Positions 16,943 through 26,120 of a DNA stretch of 64,000 bases are shown here, one piece after another; positions within the stretch are counted from its first letter, which is position 1, and every line of letters starts with the position of its first letter. The stretch comes from Microbacterium oleivorans (GTDB lineage: Bacteria; Actinomycetota; Actinomycetes; Actinomycetales; Microbacteriaceae): positions 62,001 through 126,000 of the forward strand of contig NZ_JAMBOV010000005.1 in the NCBI RefSeq assembly GCF_023715745.1, written 5' to 3'. The translations under genes were made by a program, and so were the position numbers. The notes beneath the pieces are model-generated. The model saw only the letters and a list, made by a program, of their open reading frames with translations, did not search any database and was not told where the DNA came from.

Positions 16943-18232
16943 GTGAAGATGCGCAACAAGGCACTCGCGTTCGGAGCGATCGGTGTGGTGGGCATGCTGG
17001 CCCTGGCCGGATGCGGCCGCGCCGACGACGCCGGCCAGGGCGGCGGCGGTGGCGAGGCTGCGACGGTCGACGATTCGCCCGCGACGGGCGACATCGAGAT
17101 CTGGGCGATGGGCGAGGAGGGTGAGAACCTCGGCGACTTCGCCGACGCGTTCATCGACGAGAACCCCGACGCGAGCGTCACGGTCACCTCGATCCCGTGG
17201 ACCGACGTCATGACCAAGTACCAGACCGCGGTCGCCGCCGGCACCGTTCCCGACGCGATCATGATCGGCTCGTCGCTGCTGCCCTCCATGGTCGCCGCGG
17301 GCGGCCTCGCGCAGGTCCCGGACGACCTCGTCGACGACGACTCCTTCAACGAGACCGCACTCGAATCGACAGAGGTCGAGGGCACGGCCTATGCCGTGCC
17401 GTGGTACGTCGAGACGCGCGTCATGTACTACCGGACCGACCTCGCCGAGCAGGCGGGCGTCGAGGCCCCGAAGACGTGGGACGACCTCACCGCCTTCGCG
17501 AAGGCGATGAAGGCGAACGGGTCGGACTACGGCATCCAGCTGCCGATGGGCGACGCCGAGGACTCGACGCAGATCATCCTGCCGTTCTATGCACAGGCCG
17601 GCGGCGACGTGCTGAACGACGCCGGCGACGCGTACGCGTGGGACGAGGCCGCTCTCACCGACGCCCTCGAGTACTACGCCTCGTTCTTCACCGAGGGTCT
17701 CGCACCCATGTCCGGCTACGGCGACGAACAGACGGCGGCGTTCGCGAACGGCTCGAACCCGGCGTTCATCTCCGGGCCGTGGATGGTGGGCGTGCTCGGC
17801 GACCAGGAGTCGCCGGAGTGGGTCGACGAGAACGTCGGCACGGCTCCCGTCCCGGCGGGTGCCGATGGCAACGACTCGTACCTCGGCGGCGGGCACCTCG
17901 GCGTCTTCGAGGACGCCGAAAACGCCGACGGCGCGTGGAAGCTGATCACATGGCTCTCCGAGCCGGAGACGCAGCAGCGGTGGTTCGAGACGGTCAACGC
18001 CCTCCCGGCCGTGACCTCCGCGCTCGACGCCGAGCCGTTCACCTCAGACCCGCGCCTGTCGGTCCTGAACGACCAGCTCGAGGACACCGTGGCTCCGCCG
18101 TCGGTGCCGAGCTGGAACGAGATGTCCGCGTTCATCGAGACCGAGGCCGAGAAGGTCGCCAACGGCAGCAGCGCGGCGGACGCGGCATCCGCCATCGTCG
18201 CGAAGGCCGAGTCGCTCGGCACGGGCTGGTAA
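16943..18232 (+). CDS. Sugar ABC transporter substrate-binding lipoprotein (family 1)
   Basis: A 429-residue lipoprotein. GTG 16943 has GAGGAGG 6-12 bases upstream; ATG 16949 is a weaker alternative. The signal peptide ends in LALAGC, placing the lipid-modified Cys near residue 21. The rest is a family-1 (MalE-type) binding protein: IEIWAMGEEGENLGDFADAFIDENPDASVTV near the start, and WKLITWLSEPETQQRWFE near residue 340. It delivers an oligosaccharide to the two permeases that follow. No ATPase gene is present; systems like this normally share a MsiK-type ATPase encoded elsewhere. Confidence 0.92.
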   Translation: MKMRNKALAFGAIGVVGMLALAGCGRADDAGQGGGGGEAATVDDSPATGDIEIWAMGEEGENLGDFADAFIDENPDASVTVTSIPWTDVMTKYQTAVAAGTVPDAIMIGSSLLPSMVAAGGLAQVPDDLVDDDSFNETALESTEVEGTAYAVPWYVETRVMYYRTDLAEQAGVEAPKTWDDLTAFAKAMKANGSDYGIQLPMGDAEDSTQIILPFYAQAGGDVLNDAGDAYAWDEAALTDALEYYASFFTEGLAPMSGYGDEQTAAFANGSNPAFISGPWMVGVLGDQESPEWVDENVGTAPVPAGADGNDSYLGGGHLGVFEDAENADGAWKLITWLSEPETQQRWFETVNALPAVTSALDAEPFTSDPRLSVLNDQLEDTVAPPSVPSWNEMSAFIETEAEKVANGSSAADAASAIVAKAESLGTGW

Positions 18233-18237
18233 GCATC

Positions 18238-19164
18238 GTGGCGCTCGCCTCGACGAGCGCGGCTGGGCGGCGAGGAGGCTTCGCCGCCCAGCGGCGCCGC
18301 ACCGCGGTGGTGGCGTGGCTGTTCGCGCTGCCCTTCCTCGTCGTCTTCGCGGTCTTCATGCTCGGCCCGCTTCTGGGCTCGTTCGCGATGTCGTTCACCG
18401 ACCTCGGCGTGCGGGACCTGCGCTCGCCGTTCTCGGTCAACGTCATCGGGTTCGACAACTTCGTCGCGCTGTTCCAGGACGAACTGTTCATGAAGTCGAT
18501 CGTCAACACCTTCTACTTCGTCGGTGTCGGCATCCCGCTCACGATGGCGCTCGGCCTGCTGCTGGCCGTCGCGCTGAACTCGGGCATCGAGAAGTTCCGG
18601 AGCGTCTTCCGGGTCGGGTTCTACACGCCGGTCGTGACCTCGATCGTCGCAGTCGCCGTCGTGTGGAAGTTCATCCTGCAGGACTCGGGCCTGCTGAACA
18701 CAGTGCTCTCCTGGGTCGGGATCGACGGTCCGGATTGGTTGAACGACCCCTTCTGGGCGATGCCGTCGATCATCGTGATGGGGGCCTGGCGCAACATGGG
18801 CACGCTCATGATCATCTTCCTCGCGGGACTGCAGGCGATCCCGCGGGACGTCTACGAGGCGGCCGAGGTCGACGGCGCGAGCGCGTGGCGACGCTTCACG
18901 AGCATGACGCTGCCGCTCATGCGGCCGACGCTGCTGCTGGGCGCCGTGCTGCTGTCGGTCGGCTTCCTGCAGGTGTTCGAGGAGCCCTTCGTCATGACGC
19001 AGGGTGGCCCACTGAACTCGACCCTCACCATCAGCTACTACGTCTACAACCAGTTCGGGTACGGCGACTACTCGCTCGCGTCGGCGGCGGCCTACGTGCT
19101 GTTCGCTTTCATCGCGGCTCTGTCGGCCGTGCAGTTCCGGCTGCTGCGATCGAAGGACAACTGA
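18238..19164 (+). CDS. Sugar ABC transporter permease (MalF type)
   Basis: A 308-residue permease with six predicted spans. The EAA loop lies near residues 200-220 (PRDVYEAAEVDGASAWRRFTSMTLPLMRP), the coupling site for the ATPase. The start is GTG 18238, five bases after the binding-protein stop. It lies between the binding protein and the second permease, as in MalEFG-type systems. Confidence 0.92.
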   Translation: MALASTSAAGRRGGFAAQRRRTAVVAWLFALPFLVVFAVFMLGPLLGSFAMSFTDLGVRDLRSPFSVNVIGFDNFVALFQDELFMKSIVNTFYFVGVGIPLTMALGLLLAVALNSGIEKFRSVFRVGFYTPVVTSIVAVAVVWKFILQDSGLLNTVLSWVGIDGPDWLNDPFWAMPSIIVMGAWRNMGTLMIIFLAGLQAIPRDVYEAAEVDGASAWRRFTSMTLPLMRPTLLLGAVLLSVGFLQVFEEPFVMTQGGPLNSTLTISYYVYNQFGYGDYSLASAAAYVLFAFIAALSAVQFRLLRSKDN

Positions 19165-19165
19165 C

Positions 19166-20059
19166 ATGGCGATCACGACGGTGACCGAGCCCGAGAAGGC
19201 CGCAGTGACGACGGATGCCGCGCCTCGCCGGCGCCGGCGCTCGCCCGGCTGGTCGCGGGGTGCCACCTACCTCGCGCTGACGGTCGGGCTGATCCTGACG
19301 CTCGCGCCGTTCATGTGGATGCTGCTCGGCAGCTTCAAGACGCAGGGCGAGCTGCTGCAGCGGCCCATCACCTGGTGGCCCGAGCAGGCGACGCTCGACA
19401 ACTACTCGCAGTGGCTGACGCAGCTGGACTACGGCCAGTTCTTCCTGAACTCGGTGGTCGTCGCGCTCGTCGTGGTGGTCGGCAACATCGTGTTCTGCTC
19501 GATGGTCGCCTACGCGCTCGCGAAGCTGGATTTCCCCGGCAAGAAGGTGCTGTTCGGTCTCGTTCTGCTGACGCTCATGGTTCCGGGTGTCGTGACGCTC
19601 GTGCCGATGTTCGTCCTCGTCGCCAACATGGGGCTCGTCAACACGTACCCGGCGCTGATCCTGCCGTTCCTCGCGGGACCGCTGGGCGTCTTCCTCATGC
19701 GGCAGTTCATCATGGGTGTGCCGGACGCCCTGATCGAGGCGGCGCGCATCGACGGTGCGGGGGAGTGGCGCATCTTCCTGCGTGTCGTCCTGCCGCAGTG
19801 CGGCCCGCCGATCGCGACGCTCGCGATCCTCACCTTCCTCGGCTCGTGGAACAACTTCCTCTGGCCGCTCGTGGTGGCGCAGACGGAGCAGATGTACACC
19901 CTTCCCGTCGCGCTGTCGCTCTACTCGGTCGGCTCGAACGGGACGTACTACGGCCTGCTGATGGCAGGGTCGGTCCTCGTCGTCACGCCGATCCTGCTGC
20001 TGTTCCTTTTCCTCCAGCGCTACTTCGTGCAGGGCATCGCGATGACGGGACTCAAGTAG
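19166..20059 (+). CDS. Sugar ABC transporter permease (MalG type)
   Basis: A 297-residue permease with six spans. The EAA loop is VPDALIEAARIDGAGEWRIFLRVVLPQCGP, near residues 190-218. It begins one base after the MalF-type stop and ends one base before the convergent GH3 gene. Together with the binding protein it forms a carbohydrate uptake ABC-1 system; the ATPase is not in the window. Confidence 0.92.
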   Translation: MAITTVTEPEKAAVTTDAAPRRRRRSPGWSRGATYLALTVGLILTLAPFMWMLLGSFKTQGELLQRPITWWPEQATLDNYSQWLTQLDYGQFFLNSVVVALVVVVGNIVFCSMVAYALAKLDFPGKKVLFGLVLLTLMVPGVVTLVPMFVLVANMGLVNTYPALILPFLAGPLGVFLMRQFIMGVPDALIEAARIDGAGEWRIFLRVVLPQCGPPIATLAILTFLGSWNNFLWPLVVAQTEQMYTLPVALSLYSVGSNGTYYGLLMAGSVLVVTPILLLFLFLQRYFVQGIAMTGLK

Positions 20060-20060
20060 G

Positions 20061-22301
20061 TCAGCGGATCTCGAACGAGACCGCCTGCAGCACCTCGAGG
20101 CGTGACGACGGTCCGATGAGGAGCTCGAACTCACCCGCTTCGACGATGCGGGTGCCGGCGGCATCCACGATCGTGCACTCCGCAGCGGGCAGCTCGATCT
20201 CGACCGTCGCCTCCGCGCCGGGGGCGAGGTCGACGTGGCGGTACGCCTTGAGCTCGCGGTCGGCCCAGCTGACCGAGGTCACCGTGTCGCGGACGTAGAC
20301 CTGCACGACTTCGTGCGCGGGGCGCGTGCCCGTGTTGCGCAGGGTCACGCGTGCGCGGACCGTGTCTTCGGGGGAGACCACGGGGGTCACAACCTCGGGC
20401 TGGTCGTACTCGACGGTGGTGTACGACAGTCCGTCGCCGAAGGCGAACGCGGGGTCCTGCGTGAGGTCGGCGTAGCGGTCGCCGTGCTGGCCGCGGATCT
20501 GGTTGTAGTACGTCGGCTGCTGCCCGGCGTGACGGGCGAACGAGATCGGCAGGCGGCCGGCCGGTTCGATCTCGCCGAGCAGGAGCTCCGCGATCGCGCG
20601 GCCGCCCTGCATGCCCGGGTTGGCGACCCAGACGACGGATGCCTCGCGCACCGACTCCGGCAGGATGAGCGGCTTCGACGCCAGGAGCACGACGACGAGC
20701 GGCGTGCCCGTCGCGGCCAGGGCGTCGAGGAGCGCGCGCTGGCCGCCGATGAGCTCGAGCGTGGCGGTGGATCGGCCTTCGCCGACCAGCTCGATCCGGT
20801 CGCCGACGACGGCGACGACGACGTCGGAGCGCTCGGCGAGGGCGACCGCCTCGGCGATCTCGGCCTCGTCCGGGTCGCTCGGGACGACGACGGGCGGACG
20901 CGGCTGGCCGTCGGGGAACGTCCCGGCAGGGTCGTCGGTCAAGCGGAGGATCTCAGCGCCTCGCGCGTGCTCGACCGTCGCGGCCGCGCGCTCGCGCAGT
21001 CCGTCGAGGACCGTCGTGATCTGCGCCCGCGGGTGGCCGTCCGGCATCCAGTCGACCTGTCCGGACGAGCCGGCCCAGTCCCCGAGCTGGGTCTGCGCGT
21101 CGTCGGCGAGGGGGCCGACGACGGCGATCCGGCGGGTGTCGGGGGCGAGCGGCAGGGTGCCGTCGTTGCGGAGCAGCACGAGCGAGCGGCGGGTGACCTC
21201 GAGATTGAGGTCGGCGTGAGAGCCGCGGGCGACGACCGAGGCGATGCGCTCGCGATCGGGCAGACGCGGGTTCTCGAACAGCCCGAAGCGGAACTTCAGC
21301 GACAGGATGCGGGAGACGGCCCGATCGATGTCGGCCTCGGTCAGCATCCCGCGGTCGACGGCCTCGAGCGCACCGGAGAAGAACCCGGGCGTCGTCATGA
21401 TCATGTCGTTGCCGGCCTTCGCGGCGGCGGCCGCCGCGTGCACGAAGTCGGGCTGCACCTTCTGCTCCCACACCATGCGCCCGACGTTGTCCCAGTCGGT
21501 GATGAGCGTGCCGGTGTAGCCCCATTCACCGCGCAGGACGTCGCTGAGCAGCCAGTCGTTCACCGTGATCGGCACGCCGTCGGTGGTCTGGTAGCCGAGC
21601 ATGAAGGTGCGGCATCCCTCCCGCGCCACGCGTTCGAACGGCGGAAGGAACCAAGAGCGCAGCTTGCGGCGCGAGATGTCGGCCTCGCTCGCGTCGCGTC
21701 CGCCCTGGGTCTCGGAGTACCCGGCGAAGTGCTTCGCCGTCGCGAGGATCGCATCGGGGTCGCCGAGGCCGTCGCCCTGATACCCGCGCACCATGGCCGA
21801 GGCGAGCTCGCCGATGAGGAACGGGTCCTCACCGAAGGTCTCGTCCACACGGCCCCAGCGCAGGTCGCGTGCGATGCAGAGGACGGGGGAGAAGGTCCAG
21901 TGGATGCCGGTGGCCGCCACCTCGGCGGCGGTCGCCTTCGCGACCTGCTCGACGAGCTCGGGGTCCCAGGTCGAGGCCATTCCGAGCTGGGTCGGGAAGA
22001 TGGTCGCGCCCTCCCAGAAGGAGTGTCCGTGGATGCAGTCCTCGGCCACCAGCAGCGGGATGCGCAGGCGGGTCTGCGCGGTGAGCTCTGCGGCGCGGAG
22101 CACCTTCTCGGGGGATGTGTGCAGGATCGAGCCGGCGTGCCGCTCGTGCACGATGTGCTCGAGGTCCTCGCGGGCGTCGAACTGCATCATCTGCCCGACC
22201 TTCTCGGGCAGCGTCATGCGTCCCAGCAGATCGGCGACACGCTCCTCGACGGTCAGTGCGGGGTCGAGGTAGGGGGCGGTGGGCAGGTCGACGACGGTCA
22301 T
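20061..22301 (-). CDS. Glycoside hydrolase family 3 (beta-glucosidase type)
   Basis: A 746-residue cytoplasmic enzyme without a signal peptide. The GH3 N-terminal TIM barrel (residues about 25-330) carries RIPLLVAEDCIHG and the nucleophile Asp in LITDWDNV. The C-terminal alpha/beta sandwich (about 370-590) and a fibronectin-type III-like domain (about 640-735, from VRARVTLRNTGTRPAHEVVQVYV) complete the standard plan. It releases terminal glucose or xylose from beta-linked oligosaccharides. Its start overlaps the last permease of the Dpp-type operon by 4 bases, so it acts on what that system imports, probably beta-gluco-oligosaccharides (inference). Confidence 0.93.
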   Translation of the reverse strand: MTVVDLPTAPYLDPALTVEERVADLLGRMTLPEKVGQMMQFDAREDLEHIVHERHAGSILHTSPEKVLRAAELTAQTRLRIPLLVAEDCIHGHSFWEGATIFPTQLGMASTWDPELVEQVAKATAAEVAATGIHWTFSPVLCIARDLRWGRVDETFGEDPFLIGELASAMVRGYQGDGLGDPDAILATAKHFAGYSETQGGRDASEADISRRKLRSWFLPPFERVAREGCRTFMLGYQTTDGVPITVNDWLLSDVLRGEWGYTGTLITDWDNVGRMVWEQKVQPDFVHAAAAAAKAGNDMIMTTPGFFSGALEAVDRGMLTEADIDRAVSRILSLKFRFGLFENPRLPDRERIASVVARGSHADLNLEVTRRSLVLLRNDGTLPLAPDTRRIAVVGPLADDAQTQLGDWAGSSGQVDWMPDGHPRAQITTVLDGLRERAAATVEHARGAEILRLTDDPAGTFPDGQPRPPVVVPSDPDEAEIAEAVALAERSDVVVAVVGDRIELVGEGRSTATLELIGGQRALLDALAATGTPLVVVLLASKPLILPESVREASVVWVANPGMQGGRAIAELLLGEIEPAGRLPISFARHAGQQPTYYNQIRGQHGDRYADLTQDPAFAFGDGLSYTTVEYDQPEVVTPVVSPEDTVRARVTLRNTGTRPAHEVVQVYVRDTVTSVSWADRELKAYRHVDLAPGAEATVEIELPAAECTIVDAAGTRIVEAGEFELLIGPSSRLEVLQAVSFEIR

Positions 22302-23329
22302 GCGGTGCTGTCCTTCGAAGTGGTGCTGTGCGGTGCGGCAGAGGCGGGCGCGCGGACGACCGTGACGGCGTCGTTGACGTTCAGCCCCTTCTTCTTCATG
22401 GCGCGGGCGCGCTCGCCGGCGGAGCGCAGACGCGGGTTCACGTACTCATCGATGCCGAAGTTGATGAGCGAGAGCGCGACGCCGATCGCGGCGATGCACA
22501 GGCCCGGAGGCAGGTACCACCACCACTGGTTCTGCCGGAACGCGCCCTGCGCGCTCGCCCAGTTCAGGATGGTGCCCCAGTTGTAGGTGTTCACAGGGAT
22601 GACGCCGATGTACGAGAGCGTCGTGAGGCCGAGGATCGCCGCCGTCACGGTGCCGACGAAGCTCGCGGCGATGAGTGCCATGAGGTTCGGGAGCATCTCG
22701 ACGGCGATGATGCGGCGCAGGGGCTCGCCGTTGGCGCGCGCGGCCTGGATGAAGTCGCGGTTGCGCAGCGACATCGTCTGGGCGCGCAGCACGCGGGCGC
22801 CCCACGCCCAGCCGGTAATGCCGAGCACGGCGGCGATGAGGACGAGCGGCGGCTGCTCGAACATCGCCGCCACGATGATGATGAGCGGCAGGCCCGGAAT
22901 GACGAGGAAGACGTTCGTCAGGGCCGACAGACCTTCGCTCTTCCAGCCGCGGACGTAGCCCGAGACCACGCCGACCACGATCGCGATGATCGTCGCGATG
23001 ATGGCGGCGAGGAAGCCGACGACGATGACCCCGCGGGTGCCGTGGATGACCTGGCTGAGGACGTCCTCGCCGATGTGGGTCGTGCCGAGCCAGTGTTCGG
23101 CGGACGGCGGCTGGAACCGGGCGGTGTTGTCGACCTGAGTCGGCGAGAACGGTGCGAGGACGTCGGCGAAGATCGCGATGAGCACGAAGAAGCCGAGGAT
23201 CGCCAGACCCGTGATCGACTTCGCGTTGCGGAACATCGCGAACGCCGAGCCCAGGCGCGACCAGAAGGTGTTCGGGGTGGGCTCCTGCGTGCGCGCCATG
23301 CGGATGGTGGCGGTTGCGGTCATGGTCAT
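22298..23329 (-). CDS. ABC transporter permease, DppC/OppC type
   Basis: A 343-residue permease of the peptide/opine/nickel class. An N-terminal cytoplasmic tail precedes TM1 (near residues 38-58), and five further spans follow. The EAA-type loop is RNRDFIQAARANGEPLRRIIAVEMLPN, near residues 195-221. I use ATG 23329 because it forms an ATGA overlap with the DppB-type stop; ATG 23323 has better spacing to GGAGG and is possible. It is fifth of six genes in the operon that ends with the GH3 enzyme. Confidence 0.92.
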   Translation of the reverse strand: MTMTATATIRMARTQEPTPNTFWSRLGSAFAMFRNAKSITGLAILGFFVLIAIFADVLAPFSPTQVDNTARFQPPSAEHWLGTTHIGEDVLSQVIHGTRGVIVVGFLAAIIATIIAIVVGVVSGYVRGWKSEGLSALTNVFLVIPGLPLIIIVAAMFEQPPLVLIAAVLGITGWAWGARVLRAQTMSLRNRDFIQAARANGEPLRRIIAVEMLPNLMALIAASFVGTVTAAILGLTTLSYIGVIPVNTYNWGTILNWASAQGAFRQNQWWWYLPPGLCIAAIGVALSLINFGIDEYVNPRLRSAGERARAMKKKGLNVNDAVTVVRAPASAAPHSTTSKDSTA

Positions 23330-24405
23330 GCCTCCGTCTGACGGGTGCGCGGGTCGAGGAACGCGTAGGCGATGTCGGCGAGGATGTTCGCGACGAGCAC
23401 CGACAGCGTGATCACGAGGAAGACGCCCTGCATGAGCGCGTAGTCCTTCGCGTTGGTGGCGTCCAGGAGGAGCTTGCCGACGCCGGGGTAGCTGAAGACC
23501 ATCTCCATGACGATCGTGCCGCCGACGATGAAGCCGATCGACAGCGCGAAGCTCTGGATCTGGGGGAGCACCGCGTTGCGTGCGGCGTAGCGCCAGAGGA
23601 CGCGCGAGTTCGGCATCCCCTTGGCCTGCGCGACCGTGATGTAGTCCTCGTCGAGGACCGTCAGCATCATGTTGCGCATGCCGAGCATCCAGCCGCCGAG
23701 CGAGGCGATGATGATCGTCACCGCCGGGAGCGTGCCGTGGTGGATCACCTGGCCGATGAACTCGGGGGTGAACTCGGGTGAGACCCCGACGCCGTACGCC
23801 TTGCCGATGGGGAACCACTTCAGGTTCACCGAGAAGAGGGCGATGGCGAGGAGGCCGAGCCAGAAGTACGGGATGGTGCTGAGGAACGTCGTGATCGGGA
23901 TCAGCACCTCGGAGCGGCTGCCGCGACGCCAGCCGATGATGGCGCCGCCGATCGTGCCGATGAGGAACGAGACGATCGTCGCGAACCCGACGAGGCCGAC
24001 CGTCCACGGCAGCGACTGGCTGATGACCTCGGTGACGGGGCGGAGGCCGTGCAGCAGCGAGACGCCGAGATCGCCGCGGAACATGAGACCCCAGTAGTCG
24101 AGGTACTGCTGCCAGAGCGACTTGTCGGTGTCGATGCCGAGGAGGGCGCGCAGGGCGTCGGCCGCCTCGGGGGTGACGTTGCGGTTGCGGGCGAGGTACT
24201 GGTCGACCGCGTCGCCCTTCATGAACCGAGGCAGGAAGAAGTTGATCGTGATCGCGGCCCACAGTGTGAACAGGTAGAAGAGAGCGCGGCTGCCGAGGAA
24301 GCGCCACGGGATGCGGGTGCGTCCCTTGACCGTCGCGGTGGCGGTGGTGCCGACCTCGAGTGCGTCGGTCGATTCGACGGGCGGTTGCGGCTGGACGGCG
24401 GTCAT
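23326..24405 (-). CDS. ABC transporter permease, DppB/OppB type
   Basis: A 359-residue permease with six spans. The outer domain after TM1 (LPRFMKGDAVDQYLARNRNVTPE) and the coupling loop DEDYITVAQAKGMPNSRVLWRYAARNAVLP (near residues 250-280) are typical of DppB. ATG 24405 overlaps the ATPase stop by 4 bases. In GH-linked operons this transporter class carries cello- or other beta-oligosaccharides instead of peptides, as in the Thermotoga systems. Confidence 0.93.
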   Translation of the reverse strand: MTAVQPQPPVESTDALEVGTTATATVKGRTRIPWRFLGSRALFYLFTLWAAITINFFLPRFMKGDAVDQYLARNRNVTPEAADALRALLGIDTDKSLWQQYLDYWGLMFRGDLGVSLLHGLRPVTEVISQSLPWTVGLVGFATIVSFLIGTIGGAIIGWRRGSRSEVLIPITTFLSTIPYFWLGLLAIALFSVNLKWFPIGKAYGVGVSPEFTPEFIGQVIHHGTLPAVTIIIASLGGWMLGMRNMMLTVLDEDYITVAQAKGMPNSRVLWRYAARNAVLPQIQSFALSIGFIVGGTIVMEMVFSYPGVGKLLLDATNAKDYALMQGVFLVITLSVLVANILADIAYAFLDPRTRQTEA

Positions 24406-25211
24406 CGGGCACCTCCGGGCAGTCCGGGAGCCGATGCGAAGTGGCTCTCGGGGTCGGGGGACGCAGCGCGGAGCTCCTGCGTGTACGGGTTCTGCGGGCG
24501 CAGGATGACGTCGTCGGCGGTGCCGCTCTCGACGACCCTGCCCTGGTTGAGGACGAGGATCTCGTCGCTGAAGTGACGCGCGGTCGCGAGGTCGTGAGTG
24601 ATGTAGAGCACCCCGAGCCCTTCTTCGCGCTGCAGGTCGGCGAGCAGGTTCAGCACGCCCATGCGGATCGAGACGTCGAGCATCGAGACGGGCTCGTCGG
24701 CGACGAGCAGCCGGGGGCGGGATGCCAGGGCCCGGGCGATCGCGACGCGTTGCCGCTGCCCGCCGGAGAGCTCGTGCGGACGGCGGTCGATGACCGAGTC
24801 GGGGTCGAGGCGGACGCGCTCCAGGAGCCGGCGGACCTCGTCCTCGACCTCGCGCCTCGGGACCACGTTGTCCAGGCGCAGCGGGCGCTCGACGTGGTGG
24901 CGGATCGAGTGGTAGGGGTTCAGCGAGGCGAACGGGTCCTGGAAGACCATCCGCAGCTGCTGGCGGTAGGCGCGCAGGCCCTTGCCTCGGCGGGGGATGG
25001 GGGTGCCGTCGAGGCGCACCTCGCCGCTCGTCGGGGTCTCGAGCTGCGTGAGGATCTTCGCGATCGTCGACTTGCCGCTGCCGGACTGGCCGACGAGGCC
25101 GATGGTCTGTCCGGAGGTCAGGGTGAACGAGACGTCGTCGAGGGCCTTCATCTGGCCGGCGCCGCGGACGTGGTAGACCTTCGTGACGCCGTCGAATTCG
25201 AGTGTGGTCAT
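24402..25211 (-). CDS. ABC transporter ATP-binding protein, DppF/OppF type
   Basis: A 269-residue ATPase. Walker A is GQSGSGKST (near residues 38-46), the signature is ELSGGQRQRVAIARAL, and Walker B is LLVADEPVSMLD. The H-loop appears in YITHDLATARHF. It is one of two ATPases in the operon, as required for Dpp-type importers. It overlaps both its neighbours by 4 bases. Confidence 0.94.
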   Translation of the reverse strand: MTTLEFDGVTKVYHVRGAGQMKALDDVSFTLTSGQTIGLVGQSGSGKSTIAKILTQLETPTSGEVRLDGTPIPRRGKGLRAYRQQLRMVFQDPFASLNPYHSIRHHVERPLRLDNVVPRREVEDEVRRLLERVRLDPDSVIDRRPHELSGGQRQRVAIARALASRPRLLVADEPVSMLDVSIRMGVLNLLADLQREEGLGVLYITHDLATARHFSDEILVLNQGRVVESGTADDVILRPQNPYTQELRAASPDPESHFASAPGLPGGAR

Positions 25212-26032
25212 CGGACGACGACCCCCCTTTCACCGGTCAGTCGCGGGAACGAGGACAGCAGGGTGCGCGTGTACTCGTGCTGCGGGGCGGTCCAGATGCG
25301 CTCGGCGGTGTCGATCTCGACGATCTCGCCTTCGCGCATGATGGCGATGCGGTCGCTGATCTCGAGGAGCAGCGGCAGGTCGTGGGTGATGAAGATGACG
25401 GAGAAACCGAACTCGTGGCGCAGCTGCGAGATCTGCTTGAGGATCTCGCGCTGCACGAGCACGTCGAGCGCGGTGGTCGGCTCGTCCATGACCATCAGCT
25501 GGGGGCGCAGGGCGAGCGCCATCGCGATCATGACGCGCTGACGCATGCCGCCGGAGAGTTCGTGGGGGAAGGAACGGCTGCGGGCGGCGCCGACCTTGAC
25601 GATCTCGAGAAGCTCGTTCACCGCGTCACGTCGCGCGGCGCGGCTCATGTCCGGGCGGTGGACCTCGAAGACGTCGGAGAGCTGCGAGCCGATCGTGGCG
25701 ACCGGGTTGAGCGCGTTCATCGCGCCCTGGAAGACCATGGAGATCTTGTCCCAGCGGAAGCGGCGCATCTCCTCCGGGTCGAGGGAGTTGACGTCGATGT
25801 CCTCGCCGGAGACGTCGCGGAACACAACGGAACCGCTCGAGATGACGGCGGGCGCCTTGAGCAGGCGCTGCACACCGTAGGCGAGGGTCGTCTTGCCGCA
25901 TCCGCTCTCGCCGGCGAGCCCCAGGATCTCGCCGCGGCGCAGTTCCAGGCTGACGTTCTTGACGGCTTCGACCGGGGGGTCGACGTCGTAGACGACGGAG
26001 AAGTCGTCGACGGACAGTAACGAATCGCGCAT
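25208..26032 (-). CDS. ABC transporter ATP-binding protein, DppD/OppD type
   Basis: A 274-residue ATPase. Walker A is GESGCGKTT, the signature ELSGGMRQRVMIAMAL, and Walker B LMVMDEPTTALD. It is shorter at the C-terminus than many DppD proteins and has no CxxC or Fe-S-type extension in its last residues. It is the second gene of the operon, 88 bases after the binding-protein stop, and that gap holds a strong hairpin. Confidence 0.94.
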   Translation of the reverse strand: MRDSLLSVDDFSVVYDVDPPVEAVKNVSLELRRGEILGLAGESGCGKTTLAYGVQRLLKAPAVISSGSVVFRDVSGEDIDVNSLDPEEMRRFRWDKISMVFQGAMNALNPVATIGSQLSDVFEVHRPDMSRAARRDAVNELLEIVKVGAARSRSFPHELSGGMRQRVMIAMALALRPQLMVMDEPTTALDVLVQREILKQISQLRHEFGFSVIFITHDLPLLLEISDRIAIMREGEIVEIDTAERIWTAPQHEYTRTLLSSFPRLTGERGVVVR

Positions 26033-26070
26033 CGGTGCGTGCTCGCTTTCGTGGAGGTGAGCAGGGGTGG

Positions 26071-26107
26071 CGGGGCGGATGCCGCCGGGCCAGCGGCATC
26101 CGCCCCG
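26071..26107 (-). terminator. Intercistronic hairpin after the binding-protein gene
   Basis: A perfect 15-bp stem, CGGGGCGGATGCCGC (26071-26085) with GCGGCATCCGCCCCG (26093-26107), and a 7-base loop. It lies just after the binding-protein stop and inside the operon. Such stems stabilise or partly terminate the upstream message, so that the binding protein is made in excess over the membrane parts. Confidence 0.75.
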
Positions 26108-26120
26108 TCACTCGGTCGGA

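Noticed and set aside
20235..22586. A 783-codon frame antisense to the GH3 gene
   Set aside because: The GH3 frame has full domain structure; the opposite strand has no motif and a charged low-complexity composition.
22298..24412. Long continuous frames through the permease and ATPase genes as giant fusion proteins
   Set aside because: The upstream parts are out-of-frame readings of the neighbouring genes; real starts are marked by 4-base overlaps and family N-termini.
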